34,402 nt of DNA from a virus. Positions 1 through 8,152 of the stretch are shown here, in pieces. The position numbers and the translations under genes are program-made. The notes beneath the pieces are model-generated. The model was given only the letters and a program-made list of their open reading frames with translations, did no database searches and had not been told where the DNA came from. Position 1 is the stretch's first letter. The number at the start of each line of letters is the position of its first letter. The DNA is taken from IMG/VR virus record IMGVR_UViG_3300034257_000010, positions 1 to 34,402 of that record. One strand, written 5' to 3'.

Positions 1-341
1 AAAATTGTACCTTTTACAGCGGACTTAATTTTAGCAGCCGCACCTTCAAATAAGAAGAAATTAGTCTGGAATGTCAACCTTACTTTTTTAGTAAAGTGCA
101 TCTGGACATAATTCTTAGAAAATCCTTGCATAGGAGCATCAGACATGCCGATGCCTCCATCAGGAATTATTTCGCCCATACCCAGCCCGGTGACACCAAC
201 ATCTGAATAAGTTCTCTCGGAGCTATCAATCTTATACATAAAGTCCAAATATTCAGACTTTACGGTAGGAGATACTCTAGGAGAAAGATGTTTCAAGACA
301 TTGTTCACTATAACTGCGTAATCATTTATTGTTCCGTACAT
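1..341 (-). CDS. Major capsid protein, N-terminal part (cut by window edge)
   Basis: The reading frame starts at ATG 339-341 and stays open to base 1, so only the first 113 residues are visible and the C-terminus lies outside the window. The leader reads AAATATATG, like many minus-strand starts here. The visible part has a run around residues 40-60 with spaced Gly and Asp, then a segment rich in aromatic and charged residues. It is the next gene after portal, scaffold-like and decoration-like genes, which is where phages put the capsid gene. The assignment rests mainly on this order and on a general resemblance to Mu gpT-like head proteins. It could instead be another head protein. Confidence 0.55.
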   Translation of the reverse strand, partial: MYGTINDYAVIVNNVLKHLSPRVSPTVKSEYLDFMYKIDSSERTYSDVGVTGLGMGEIIPDGGIGMSDAPMQGFSKNYVQMHFTKKVRLTFQTNFFLFEGAAAKIKSAVKGTI

Positions 342-363
342 ATATTTATTTCGTTAAAATTAA

Positions 364-780
364 TTAGACAGTTATAAATTTACCGATAATAAGTTTATCA
401 GTAGTAGCTCCGTAAGGCTCGACTTGCATTACGATACCAGACGCACTGGTAGTATGAGTATTGTTGATTGTTGTTGAATTCGCACCAACAACCATTAGCT
501 GACCATTATCGGTAGCTAAAGTATCATTGGTGGTTGATAAGATAAAAGTATCTTCGTCGGTTGGCATAATATATAGAACACGGGTCAAAGCATCAGCAAC
601 GGCAATCGTTTGATTGCAGACACCTAACAAATTAGCAGTGGTCGTACCACTCGTAGCTGCAACAGCTAAACCAGCTGTCAGCTGTAGGATTTCTCCCAGA
701 GTGGTTACGGTACCGGTGGCTTTATTTGCTTCACGCAAATGACGGGTATTCTTTATAGTATACTGTTTTACAGTTGCCAT
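364..780 (-). CDS. Probable capsid decoration or head-fibre protein, 138 aa
   Basis: A 138-residue protein rich in Thr, Ala, Val and Gly with alternating hydrophobic residues, as expected for a beta-rich virion protein. There is no signal peptide, membrane segment or catalytic motif. It sits between the scaffold-like gene and the capsid gene, 22 bases from each, the usual place for small capsid decoration (DUF2190 or gpD type) proteins that stabilise the filled head. The start context is AAATTATG with no Shine-Dalgarno sequence. The function is inferred from position and composition only; a short head fibre is the main alternative. Confidence 0.5.
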   Translation of the reverse strand: MATVKQYTIKNTRHLREANKATGTVTTLGEILQLTAGLAVAATSGTTTANLLGVCNQTIAVADALTRVLYIMPTDEDTFILSTTNDTLATDNGQLMVVGANSTTINNTHTTSASGIVMQVEPYGATTDKLIIGKFITV

Positions 781-801
781 AATTTTCGGTTTAAAAGTGA
801 A

Positions 802-1743
802 TTAATCCGATAGCAATTCGATGGCTTTGGCTTCTGACATTCCGGTCGCAGTCATCTCATCAATAGACTTCTGCATTTCCGGAGAGTACTCGGTCTTGGC
901 AATGGTTCCGCCAGGGAACTGCATTGCGTTGACCTTTTCTTGAACATTCGCAGCTTTTAAAACTCTATCCTGGATAGACTCCGATGGCTTGAACATGTTC
1001 TCCCGAGCGAGTTCTAGGACTGTCATTAATTCTTTACCACCCTTGTTTTGCCAATTGTAGTTAGAATCAACGAAGTCAAAGAAAACTTCACGGGTATCTT
1101 CATCTTTAAGTTCGGAATGTCTATCAATAAATTTGTCTAAAGTGCTTTTAACTTCCCCGGCTAAACGCTGTTTTTGCAGAATATTTTCAATATCCTCTTT
1201 TGTCGCTCCGCCGAGTTGTTTTAAACGTTCTTTGTCAGCAGTTAAAGTTTCATCTTCAGGTTCTATCGGTTGTTTGATTCCTTCATCCGCTTTTTGATTG
1301 AGCGGGTTTATGAATCTATCAGTGCCATTAAGTGTTTTAATCTGCCCCTTGGCAGTCTTAATTTCATCTGATAATTGTTGACGTTGTTCATCCGTCTTGG
1401 CAAGTTTTCTCCTCTTAACTAAGTCTAGAAGCTCGATTCGCTTTTCATAGGACTCATCAGACTCGAATTTGCCTTTATTCGGAACACGAAATTCGTATTC
1501 CGGCGGTTTTACTTCGTCAACAGGAGGGGTGCTGGCTTCCTCCGGTTTAGGAATTTCTGGAGTTTCCTCTTTCTTTTCCTCAACCTTGGCTTCTACCTCG
1601 ACTTTCGCCGCCGGTGTAAGCACATTTCCAGCTTTGACAGATTCTATCGATTCTTCCAGAGCTTTATCAAGCTCTGTTTCATCTGATACGGTTGTTTCTG
1701 GAACAACATCTGTCTTTATTTCGCTATCTTTTAAAGTATCCAT
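802..1743 (-). CDS. Probable capsid scaffold protein, 313 aa
   Basis: A 313-residue, highly charged protein. Residues 1-70 are acidic and Glu/Val/Lys rich; a Pro-rich linker with repeated PE and KP pairs follows at about 62-80. The rest is predicted helical with many Lys, Glu, Gln and Arg, including a stretch of likely coiled coil at about 100-200. Low complexity, high charge and a location between portal and capsid genes fit an internal scaffold that guides procapsid assembly and is later lost. No protease domain is visible. The start at 1743 is preceded, 8 bases upstream, by a conserved leader hairpin shared with the 1819-2307 gene, suggesting both are translated under the same control. Confidence 0.6.
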   Translation of the reverse strand: MDTLKDSEIKTDVVPETTVSDETELDKALEESIESVKAGNVLTPAAKVEVEAKVEEKKEETPEIPKPEEASTPPVDEVKPPEYEFRVPNKGKFESDESYEKRIELLDLVKRRKLAKTDEQRQQLSDEIKTAKGQIKTLNGTDRFINPLNQKADEGIKQPIEPEDETLTADKERLKQLGGATKEDIENILQKQRLAGEVKSTLDKFIDRHSELKDEDTREVFFDFVDSNYNWQNKGGKELMTVLELARENMFKPSESIQDRVLKAANVQEKVNAMQFPGGTIAKTEYSPEMQKSIDEMTATGMSEAKAIELLSD

Positions 1744-1780
1744 ATATTTATCCGCTCGTATCGTGAACGGGGACGATGGT
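1744..1780 (-). promoter_or_regulatory. Leader hairpin before the scaffold-like gene (copy 1)
   Basis: On the RNA (minus) strand, CCGTTC (1770-1765), loop ACGATAC (1764-1758) and GAGCGG (1757-1752) form a 6-bp hairpin that ends 8 bases before the ATG at 1743. An upstream ATCGT (1777-1773) is complementary to ACGAT in the loop, so an alternative pairing or pseudoknot is possible. The element is repeated with compensatory changes before the neighbouring gene at 2308-2343. It sits where a ribosome binding site would be, and no Shine-Dalgarno sequence is present. Confidence 0.65.
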
Positions 1781-1818
1781 TAATTTAATTATATAACTTT
1801 TAGGCGTTAAACGCAAAT

Positions 1819-2307
1819 TTACCTATCAGTGTATTTAATGAACTTTACTATTTTTTCCAATTTTTGCCTCAAAGTGTCAAGGTTCACCGACCCCTCAGTA
1901 AGAAATGAGATAGCATGCTTCTGAAAATCACCATTAAACGAGTTATTATTCTCACTGACTGAAGTCGAATACTTCAGCGGGACAAGAATTAGGTACACTT
2001 CTTTGTCGTCCTGCTTATAAAACAAGATATTATCCTCGGGTTTAAATACTTTGTCAAAAACTGTCAGTAAATCTTCTCTCTCCACCGGGCTACCACAAGT
2101 TACCTTAAAGCCTGGAGGGGTGACACCTTTGTAGAAATAGTCGGTAGTCAGGACTTCTTTGCCCTTGGTGTTTTTTAAAATTAACGTAGGCTTTGCAGTT
2201 TTAGCCGCTTTTTTTGCATCAGCCTCTAATTTCTTAGCCTCAGCTGCCGCTTTCTTAGCGTCAGCTTCTAATTTTAATTCTTCTGGTGTTTTTGTTATTT
2301 TTTCCAT
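1819..2307 (-). CDS. Hypothetical head-region protein with N-terminal coiled coil, 162 aa
   Basis: Not recognised. Residues 1-38 are a Lys/Ala/Glu helix built from repeats of LEADAKKAA type, typical of a coiled coil or flexible arm. Residues 40-162 look like a mixed alpha/beta domain with several short hydrophobic strands, for example around LILVPL. There are no catalytic motifs, signal peptide or membrane segments. It lies between the 2353-2826 gene and the scaffold-like gene and shares the same leader hairpin as the scaffold-like gene, so a structural or assembly role that needs matched expression is plausible. The Ala/Lys repeat may have arisen by internal duplication. Confidence 0.6.
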   Translation of the reverse strand: MEKITKTPEELKLEADAKKAAAEAKKLEADAKKAAKTAKPTLILKNTKGKEVLTTDYFYKGVTPPGFKVTCGSPVEREDLLTVFDKVFKPEDNILFYKQDDKEVYLILVPLKYSTSVSENNNSFNGDFQKHAISFLTEGSVNLDTLRQKLEKIVKFIKYTDR

Positions 2308-2343
2308 ATAATTGTCCGTCCGTATCGTGGACGGTGACGATGG
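2308..2343 (-). promoter_or_regulatory. Leader hairpin before the 162-aa gene (copy 2)
   Basis: On the RNA strand, CCGTCC (2334-2329), loop ACGATAC (2328-2322) and GGACGG (2321-2316) form a perfect 6-bp hairpin ending 8 bases before the ATG at 2307. Compared with the copy at 1752-1770, stem pair 5 changes from C:G here to U:A there, pair 4 from U:A to U:G, and the loop is identical. The upstream ATCGT (2341-2337) that can pair with the loop is also kept. Identical spacing to the start codon makes a translational control site the simplest reading. Confidence 0.65.
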
Positions 2344-2352
2344 ATTAATTAA

Positions 2353-2826
2353 TTATTTTCCTAACTTAATATTTTTAAAACTTTGATAAAACTTTTGTAG
2401 AAAATTTTCCTGCTCCGGTTTTATCATAGCCCTGATTTTGTCAATGTACTCTCTAGTTAAAGTAAACACCGGCACATCCATATTAACCTTAGCAATCCCA
2501 TAAGCTTGCTCAATCAATGCAAATTCCACCGGGTAGGGGTGCATATAGTTCAACCGTATTCTATCGCCCTTCTTCATATCTTTCTCTAACACGCACTCCA
2601 ACTGTCTGCCGACTTCAACCACATTTATCTTATTCGAATAAACAAAAGTCGCTTCGAGCGTCTCAGAATTCACTCCGCCAATCAACATCGATGAAAGTTG
2701 TTCGGCACTGATTTCAAATTCATCACCGGACTTGGAAATAAACTTCAGCAACTTCTTTTCGTTTGCCTCGTCCGAGTAACCAACCTGAACTGTAAAATTT
2801 TCATTTTTGATTTCTTTTGGTGTCAT
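2353..2826 (-). CDS. Hypothetical head-region protein, 157 aa
   Basis: Not recognised. A longer start at 2877 is possible, but the ATG at 2826 is preferred: it follows directly on the stop of the upstream gene at 2828, has an AATAATATG context like its neighbours, and avoids a 50-base overlap. The protein starts MTPKEIKNENF and is a soluble alpha/beta protein with conserved-looking hydrophobic strands and no Cys pairs or membrane segment. It belongs to the head operon between the portal and scaffold-like genes, so it may be an assembly factor or minor head protein. No specific function can be read. Confidence 0.6.
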   Translation of the reverse strand: MTPKEIKNENFTVQVGYSDEANEKKLLKFISKSGDEFEISAEQLSSMLIGGVNSETLEATFVYSNKINVVEVGRQLECVLEKDMKKGDRIRLNYMHPYPVEFALIEQAYGIAKVNMDVPVFTLTREYIDKIRAMIKPEQENFLQKFYQSFKNIKLGK

Positions 2827-2827
2827 A

Positions 2828-3067
2828 TTATTTTGGCTCGTGAAGACTACCCTTCCTGATTTCATCCAGGTAATCAACCATTCTTCTTAAAAGTGTTCCG
2901 TGCACATCTAAAGTAACAGCATTAACAACCGTCTCGAATTCAGTCTTCCCTATTAGAGCTGGCTGAGGCATGCAATCTTTGAGCAACTCAATAATAATCG
3001 GAGCGTGCTCGCTTTGGGCTAAAACAATCTTCTTTTGTTTTAAACTCATTTCTGTTTCTTCTATCAT
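2828..3067 (-). CDS. Hypothetical small protein downstream of portal, 79 aa
   Basis: Not recognised. A 79-residue, mostly helical protein with no Cys motif or membrane segment; residues 15-50 contain an amphipathic stretch with a single CMP. It begins 12 bases after the portal gene ends and finishes one base before the ATG of the next gene, so it is tightly packed in the head operon. Small genes here in other phages often encode head-assembly helpers. That is position only. A second start at residue 7 (MSLKQKK) is possible. Confidence 0.55.
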   Translation of the reverse strand: MIEETEMSLKQKKIVLAQSEHAPIIIELLKDCMPQPALIGKTEFETVVNAVTLDVHGTLLRRMVDYLDEIRKGSLHEPK

Positions 3068-3078
3068 AAATTTATATA

Positions 3079-5217
3079 TTAACCAGGAAAAAATCCACTG
3101 CTAGAAGCCGCCCTACCAACACTGGCATCAACCGCACTGCCCATCGGCGACTGAGGTCTAGGAACTTCATTCGGATTTTGAGGCATCATTGGCGAAGTAC
3201 CATCTCCTGACATTTGCTCGCCCATAGGAACTGTCCCCTCTCCACCGCCTCCGCCACCAGCCATAGTCTGCATTGCTGTTGCTTGAGCATCTCTTTGCAT
3301 CTGTTCTTGCTGCATTTGTTTCTGCACCGCTGATGGCTGTTTCGCCATGATAGCATCGTAATCAACCTTGGAAATATAATCGAAAATATCACCGTTCTGA
3401 ATATCTAGCATCTTTTCCAAAGCCATCAACTGCGAAGCCGCAGCCTCCGGGTCCTGATTCCTCATCGAAAAAATCAAAGTAATCTGATTGGTAATCACCG
3501 GAAACAACGCCATGTAAGTCTGCTTCTGAATTTCTAGAGACGGCAGTAGCATTGAATCCGGGTCGATAATGAAATCAATATAATCGGACATGTGCCCGGA
3601 ATTTTTCATTTCGTCGAATAAACCCTTAGCTGAAATCTGCCTAGTCGGCACATTTTCCATAACCTCTCCCTCCGGAGTAAAGTCAAAATTTAATCTTAAA
3701 TTTCTCGAAGCCACCGCCACCATGCTAACCGGGATACCGTTATCGTCAAGCACTTCCTGCGATTCAATAAAGTAATCAGGGTTCTGTTTAGCAAACTCCG
3801 CCAGTCTGTCTTCGGAGTCAATCATAAATACTTTATCGACCGAATATAATTGTCGAATCCAAGTGTTAGCAATATGAGCATCAGTCTCGAGCCCCATAAC
3901 CATGGAATTCTTCGGGGGAGTTAGTCTATTATACGCCGCTTCCTTCATAATCACCGTCGAACCAAGTGTGTTCTCCGTGCCGACACCGGCAACTATGTTA
4001 TTAATACCGGTGTTCTCTTCAATATTAACTTTCTGCCTCATAGCGAATTCCATACCCTGACCAACATTACCGGAGGTTTTAACCACATCAATATCCGTTC
4101 CCGGGTGCTTGGGATTAACTATATTTGGTCCACGCTTGTAAGTAGCGGAGCCGTTCTGAACTTGGGCTCCGAATAAAAGTGGGAAAATTTCAGCTTCTAC
4201 TTGTTGAGCGTTCAGCGAGTTTATATAAGTATAAATCGCCGTGTTCCCACGCATCATTTCGTATAAACCAACGCCATACGGGTCATTCATGTTCTTTTGA
4301 AAACAGCGAGCTACCACAACGGACCCGTGGGACCCATCATTTGGCAGTTCGCCATCATATATAACCATTTTACCGCAGACCACTATATATCTATTAGTTA
4401 AAACATTCTCGTAGTAGCCAATTGTAACGCTAGTTAATGATTTTTCAAAATTCTCGTCAGTTGCTTCCTTCGTCGCCGCAGTGTATTGCAATTTCTTTTT
4501 ATTTTTCTTAGCGTCCGGATACATAGTAAAGAATAAATCTTTCTGAATATCCTTCTCATAATATACCTCGGTCTGACTCCAAACATCGCCGTTGTTGAAT
4601 CCAATTCCCAGCCAGGTGCGGGTGCACTCCAGCGGTTCTCTATAAACATCATCGAACAAAATTTTATCCACGCCATTCCGCTTGGTTTGAACTCGTCTCG
4701 GATAAACTCTCCACGCCGCCCAACCGTAAGTAAATAAATTCTGATAAGTTATCATTAAGGTGTTCGCCCCGTTGCCACCAGTCATGGACCAATTTCGTTT
4801 CCACAACTCGTACATCGCCTTGGCGTACACCTTGTCATCAGCAACAACGGTAGCATCCGGCAACTTCCCGGCAAGCACCGAAGTTGCAATCATAATTTTC
4901 GAAAAACCGATAGGTTCTTGAGACACTGGTACACCACTTTTATTTTGGTCCCTATCGGCAATTTTCTGTGGATAGACATTATAATCATAACTTCCATCCG
5001 CCTGCTTACTGTAAAAGACAGAGCTACCCCAGCCAGATTGCTCGTATAATTTCTGTCCATAACTCACGGCAGTATTCACCAGGTTGACCGATATCTCTTT
5101 AGCCAATGCATCGAATTTCACTCGGTATTGGCTATTGAGCATTTCCTTCTTTTTTTCCTCAATAAATTCAACGGTAGCCCGGTCTCCCTTTAATTTAGTC
5201 TTTTGTTCAAAATCCAT
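3079..5217 (-). CDS. Portal protein, 712 aa
   Basis: The portal forms the dodecameric ring at one capsid vertex through which DNA is packaged and ejected. This 712-residue protein has the expected size and place, after the large terminase and before scaffold-like and capsid genes. The N-terminal part is helical and charged, and the middle (about 150-450) is mixed alpha/beta with many aromatic residues. The last 80 residues are Gln/Met/Gly/Pro rich with a run of glycines and end in SGFFPG, likely a flexible tail. Its leader is AAATATATG. The gene is separated from the large terminase by an inserted HNH endonuclease gene. Family assignment is from length, composition and synteny rather than a diagnostic motif. 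Confidence 0.8.
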   Translation of the reverse strand: MDFEQKTKLKGDRATVEFIEEKKKEMLNSQYRVKFDALAKEISVNLVNTAVSYGQKLYEQSGWGSSVFYSKQADGSYDYNVYPQKIADRDQNKSGVPVSQEPIGFSKIMIATSVLAGKLPDATVVADDKVYAKAMYELWKRNWSMTGGNGANTLMITYQNLFTYGWAAWRVYPRRVQTKRNGVDKILFDDVYREPLECTRTWLGIGFNNGDVWSQTEVYYEKDIQKDLFFTMYPDAKKNKKKLQYTAATKEATDENFEKSLTSVTIGYYENVLTNRYIVVCGKMVIYDGELPNDGSHGSVVVARCFQKNMNDPYGVGLYEMMRGNTAIYTYINSLNAQQVEAEIFPLLFGAQVQNGSATYKRGPNIVNPKHPGTDIDVVKTSGNVGQGMEFAMRQKVNIEENTGINNIVAGVGTENTLGSTVIMKEAAYNRLTPPKNSMVMGLETDAHIANTWIRQLYSVDKVFMIDSEDRLAEFAKQNPDYFIESQEVLDDNGIPVSMVAVASRNLRLNFDFTPEGEVMENVPTRQISAKGLFDEMKNSGHMSDYIDFIIDPDSMLLPSLEIQKQTYMALFPVITNQITLIFSMRNQDPEAAASQLMALEKMLDIQNGDIFDYISKVDYDAIMAKQPSAVQKQMQQEQMQRDAQATAMQTMAGGGGGGEGTVPMGEQMSGDGTSPMMPQNPNEVPRPQSPMGSAVDASVGRAASSSGFFPG

Positions 5218-5222
5218 ATATT

Positions 5223-5681
5223 TTATTTTAAATTACTAAATTCTCCATGATATTTAATGCAAGCTTCGCAATATGCTTTATAAGCCTCTTCGGCTGTCAA
5301 AAAATCGCCGAGTCTATACACTTTTTTATTTGCATCAATTTGGGCTCTCCACATCTTGTCCCTTTCACACCAAGAAACTCCTTTAAACCCAGAGGTATTA
5401 TTCTTCTGCTTTGTTTTATTAAACGCATTCTGCGACCGAGTACATATTCTTAAGTTTTTCCTTTGATTATTAAGGCTATCTCCGTCTATATGGTCAGTGT
5501 CCATCCCCTTCGGTGTCTTCAATAAAATACTGTGCATTTTTATTGTTTTTTTGTCAATATTTCTACTTGCATAATACTTATTACCAGCTTTATGGGCAAA
5601 CCACTTCCATTTATTTAAAAAATTGTAGTCAAAATCATCTACTTTCGCAAATTTTCCTTGTGTGAGTACGATTTTTTTCAT
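5223..5681 (-). CDS. HNH homing-type endonuclease with AP2 DNA-binding domain, 152 aa
   Basis: Probably a free-standing mobile endonuclease that cuts phage DNA and spreads by repair. Numbered from the ATG at 5681, the HNH core shows MH (49-50), DH in TDHIDGD (63-64) and N72 before NLR (76-78). A C-terminal AP2-like domain (about 96-150, GFKGVSW then W111 and a helix rich in Ala and Tyr) should bind the target. The ATG at 5681 (AGATATATG) is preferred over 5702 because it matches the local start pattern. The gene sits between the large terminase and portal, a common insertion point, and contributes nothing to packaging itself. Confidence 0.85.
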   Translation of the reverse strand: MKKIVLTQGKFAKVDDFDYNFLNKWKWFAHKAGNKYYASRNIDKKTIKMHSILLKTPKGMDTDHIDGDSLNNQRKNLRICTRSQNAFNKTKQKNNTSGFKGVSWCERDKMWRAQIDANKKVYRLGDFLTAEEAYKAYCEACIKYHGEFSNLK

Positions 5682-5725
5682 ATATCTATCTAAATTATAC
5701 AACTTTTTATAAAAGTATGCAAATT

Positions 5726-7465
5726 TTAAGAGTTTATTTTTACAACTCCCGGCTGTGGTTCATTAAACATCAACTTCATGTGGCTGAATCCTTCGCCCCC
5801 AGAGGTATCTGCAACATATTTTCCCTGTTCTTGCAGAATTGCATAACCAATAGCGGAAGCCATTATGCAGTCGTCATGTTTTTTGTCCATAGCTTCAGGC
5901 TTTCCTTTAATATTTCGGACAAAAGTGAACATTTCATTCAAAAGTTGAGCCGGGAACCCGGTATCCTTCCGAATAAATACCGCCTTGAGTGCCGCCAAAC
6001 AGAACGGACGGGTAGCAGAAGTGGTCTTCCACCCAAAAAACTTAGTTATTTTCTGAGTAATATCGTCAAAAACCTTCCGATAGTACAAATTAATATATCC
6101 CATTTTCTCTAAAGCATCATTTACCCAGAGTCCATCTTTATTAACCTCAATCCCCAGAAGTGCCCAATTATAATACTTCCCCAACTTATAAGCCTCGGTA
6201 GCCAACTCGTCCGGAGCGACCTGGCTCCGGTAGAGTGCATCGCACTCCTCCGTTTTGTGATTAATTACGTAAAGTACTTGAGCATCTCCATGAGCCAAGC
6301 CTTCCGAAGTGTCCCCTCCTATAATATATCTGGTTCCCACCTCAGGTTTTTTAAACATCTCGAGCGACCCGGAAGAAATTTCATTAAAAACAATAACCCC
6401 CTTGTCTACAGTCCCCAGTTCTCCCCGGGTACCAGGAATAACGGTAGCCAGAAGCGAAGCGGCTTTAGCTGTGGAAAAGTAAGTCTGTCCAGTAGAAAGA
6501 AACGCCTCTTCCTGAGTTGTCGGGTATTCCTGCATCAGCGACTTAATAGCATCCGGGCTGTTCTTCCCGCCGAACTGCAGCCACTTCATATAATAGTAAG
6601 TAATTTCCTTATCCGTCAGGTTATGTTCAATTTGGTACGACCCCCAATCAATCTCGCACACATCCATATCCTTGGTCGGCACGCACTCGTAAATTTTTTT
6701 CATTTCCATATCATCGTACTGCCAGTTATAAAAGTGTGGCAGAAACTGCACCTGAGAAAGCTGTGGAGTAATTTTATCCCGGGAGAGCCAGTTCTGCTGG
6801 AAGATTTCGTAGAAGCGACCAGCCATACCTTCAGCGGTAGACTCAATAAAAATAAACCCGTCGAATGGCACTGTTGGGAAAGTACCCCGCTCTACCTCCT
6901 CCGCTCTCTTCGGGAATGCCACGCACATCTTGGCGAACTCCGAAATATGAACATAGTGGTAAGTCCCCGACCGCCCGGACACCGATACCGCCAGAGAAGA
7001 AGTCGCTCCCTGGTCAGGTCCATAATCAAGAACCACCTGCACCTTGCGAGCGGAGCGGTGATTTATCTTAAAAAATGCCCCCTTAATATCCTCCGCCATG
7101 TTGCGGATGGCAAATTCAATCTTCTTGTCAAAAATCTCAGTGGCATCTTGTACTTTGTGAGCAATAACAATTCCTTCCTTATTAGGCTGGAAAAGAATTG
7201 AATCGAGAATAAACAAATCAATAAAAGTCGTAAATCCCAGTTGCCGACTCTTAAGAATAACATGCCGATGATATGGATGTGGGATGGCAAGATAGGTATT
7301 ATAAAAATGCAATTGAGCCCGGTTCATTTTAAATACTTCCTTTGACCCATCTTTAGTAATTATCCAATATAAATTATTAAGCCGCCAAGTCTGGTCCTTA
7401 ATCAGACCGGGATTCTCAGTAAGAAGCTCAACCACATACTCGTTGTGTTGTTTTTGATTAACCAT
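5726..7465 (-). CDS. terL: Terminase large subunit, 579 aa
   Basis: The packaging motor: an ATPase that pumps DNA into the prohead and a nuclease that cuts the concatemer. The N-terminal ATPase has a Walker A variant SRQLGFTT (73-80), a Walker B-like YVHISEF (171-177) and the coupling motif ESTAEG (208-213). The C-terminal RNase H-like nuclease has GGDTSEG (D385), E440 in GIEVNKDG, and HDD (530-532), giving the usual acidic triad. Length is normal for the family. It overlaps the upstream 71-aa gene by 8 bases and is followed by an inserted HNH gene and then the portal. Start leader is GTAAAAATG. Confidence 0.95.
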   Translation of the reverse strand: MVNQKQHNEYVVELLTENPGLIKDQTWRLNNLYWIITKDGSKEVFKMNRAQLHFYNTYLAIPHPYHRHVILKSRQLGFTTFIDLFILDSILFQPNKEGIVIAHKVQDATEIFDKKIEFAIRNMAEDIKGAFFKINHRSARKVQVVLDYGPDQGATSSLAVSVSGRSGTYHYVHISEFAKMCVAFPKRAEEVERGTFPTVPFDGFIFIESTAEGMAGRFYEIFQQNWLSRDKITPQLSQVQFLPHFYNWQYDDMEMKKIYECVPTKDMDVCEIDWGSYQIEHNLTDKEITYYYMKWLQFGGKNSPDAIKSLMQEYPTTQEEAFLSTGQTYFSTAKAASLLATVIPGTRGELGTVDKGVIVFNEISSGSLEMFKKPEVGTRYIIGGDTSEGLAHGDAQVLYVINHKTEECDALYRSQVAPDELATEAYKLGKYYNWALLGIEVNKDGLWVNDALEKMGYINLYYRKVFDDITQKITKFFGWKTTSATRPFCLAALKAVFIRKDTGFPAQLLNEMFTFVRNIKGKPEAMDKKHDDCIMASAIGYAILQEQGKYVADTSGGEGFSHMKLMFNEPQPGVVKINS

Positions 7466-7673
7466 TTTTACTTTTTATTTGCTGAAACCCGTACTCCGCT
7501 AACTTGAGAAGATGAGTTTCCCGCTCTTGGAAATAGCGGAGCTGGGCTTGAACATCCGAGAGTTGTTTGAAAATAACAAAAAGCGAAGTAGGTTCGGCGT
7601 GAGTCCTAATTACGTCGAACCTATCTTCCTTTCTGGTATCTTCGTATTGTCTATAGAAGGAATGTGGCGTCAT
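7458..7673 (-). CDS. Hypothetical protein between terminase subunits, 71 aa
   Basis: Not recognised. A 71-residue charged, helical protein with Gln, Glu and aromatic residues in its second half and no Cys or membrane segment. Its stop overlaps the start of the large terminase by 8 bases, and its ATG (AAATATGACG context) lies 2 bases after the small-terminase stop, so it should be translationally coupled to both. A packaging accessory role is plausible from position only. Confidence 0.6.
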   Translation of the reverse strand: MTPHSFYRQYEDTRKEDRFDVIRTHAEPTSLFVIFKQLSDVQAQLRYFQERETHLLKLAEYGFQQIKSKNG

Positions 7674-7675
7674 AT

Positions 7676-8149
7676 TTAAAAATCTAATTCCTCTTTAGTC
7701 GGTTCAATGTCAACAACTACCGGAGGGGCTGACTCGGCGGCGGCGGGATTAATTGTTTGGTTTTCGATTTGATTTAGGATAATTGTTCGAAGTTTGTTCC
7801 CCGATTCGGTGATAGGCTTTTCTTTGAGCCCTGCATTGAACCTGGACCAAGCAGAGCCAATAGCGTTCAAGGCACCGATTAAATCCTTATTCGAAAAATC
7901 TCCGAAGCCCCTAGCTTTGAACTCATGCATAGCAGCGAGAGCAAGATTATTAGAATCAATAGCCAGAGCAGCCATAGCATTATTAAAGCCGGGCTTACTT
8001 TCAATATGGCTGACGATGCTGTTAGCAGAAGTTGGAGAGTAACCAACATCCAAAGCGATACTCTTTTTTGAATCACCTTGAGCACCAAGGATACGCCGAG
8101 CGTAAGCCATCTGTTTCATAGTAGAAGCTTTTCGTTTTATAAATACCAT
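7676..8149 (-). CDS. terS: Probable terminase small subunit, 157 aa
   Basis: The small terminase recognises the packaging site and recruits the large subunit. Residues about 10-60 form a helix-turn-helix-like region (ARRILGAQGDSKKSIALDVG, then a second helix with SPTSAN), and the centre (about 65-115) is an Ala/Leu-rich helical oligomerisation region. The C-terminal 30 residues are Pro/Glu rich and probably flexible. Size and placement, two genes ahead of the large subunit, fit the family. The start is AATATATGG at 8149; residue 11 is a second possible Met. Identification is by fold-like pattern and synteny, not by a unique motif. Confidence 0.75.
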   Translation of the reverse strand: MVFIKRKASTMKQMAYARRILGAQGDSKKSIALDVGYSPTSANSIVSHIESKPGFNNAMAALAIDSNNLALAAMHEFKARGFGDFSNKDLIGALNAIGSAWSRFNAGLKEKPITESGNKLRTIILNQIENQTINPAAAESAPPVVVDIEPTKEELDF

Positions 8150-8152
8150 ATA

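Noticed and set aside
1469-1783. A plus-strand Ser/Thr-rich frame
   Set aside because: It is antisense to the scaffold-like gene and its biased composition mirrors the Glu/Val-rich codons of that gene.
6257-7201. A 314-codon plus-strand frame opposite the large terminase
   Set aside because: It is a shadow of the terminase gene on the other strand and has no leader or motif; the terminase motifs are unambiguous.
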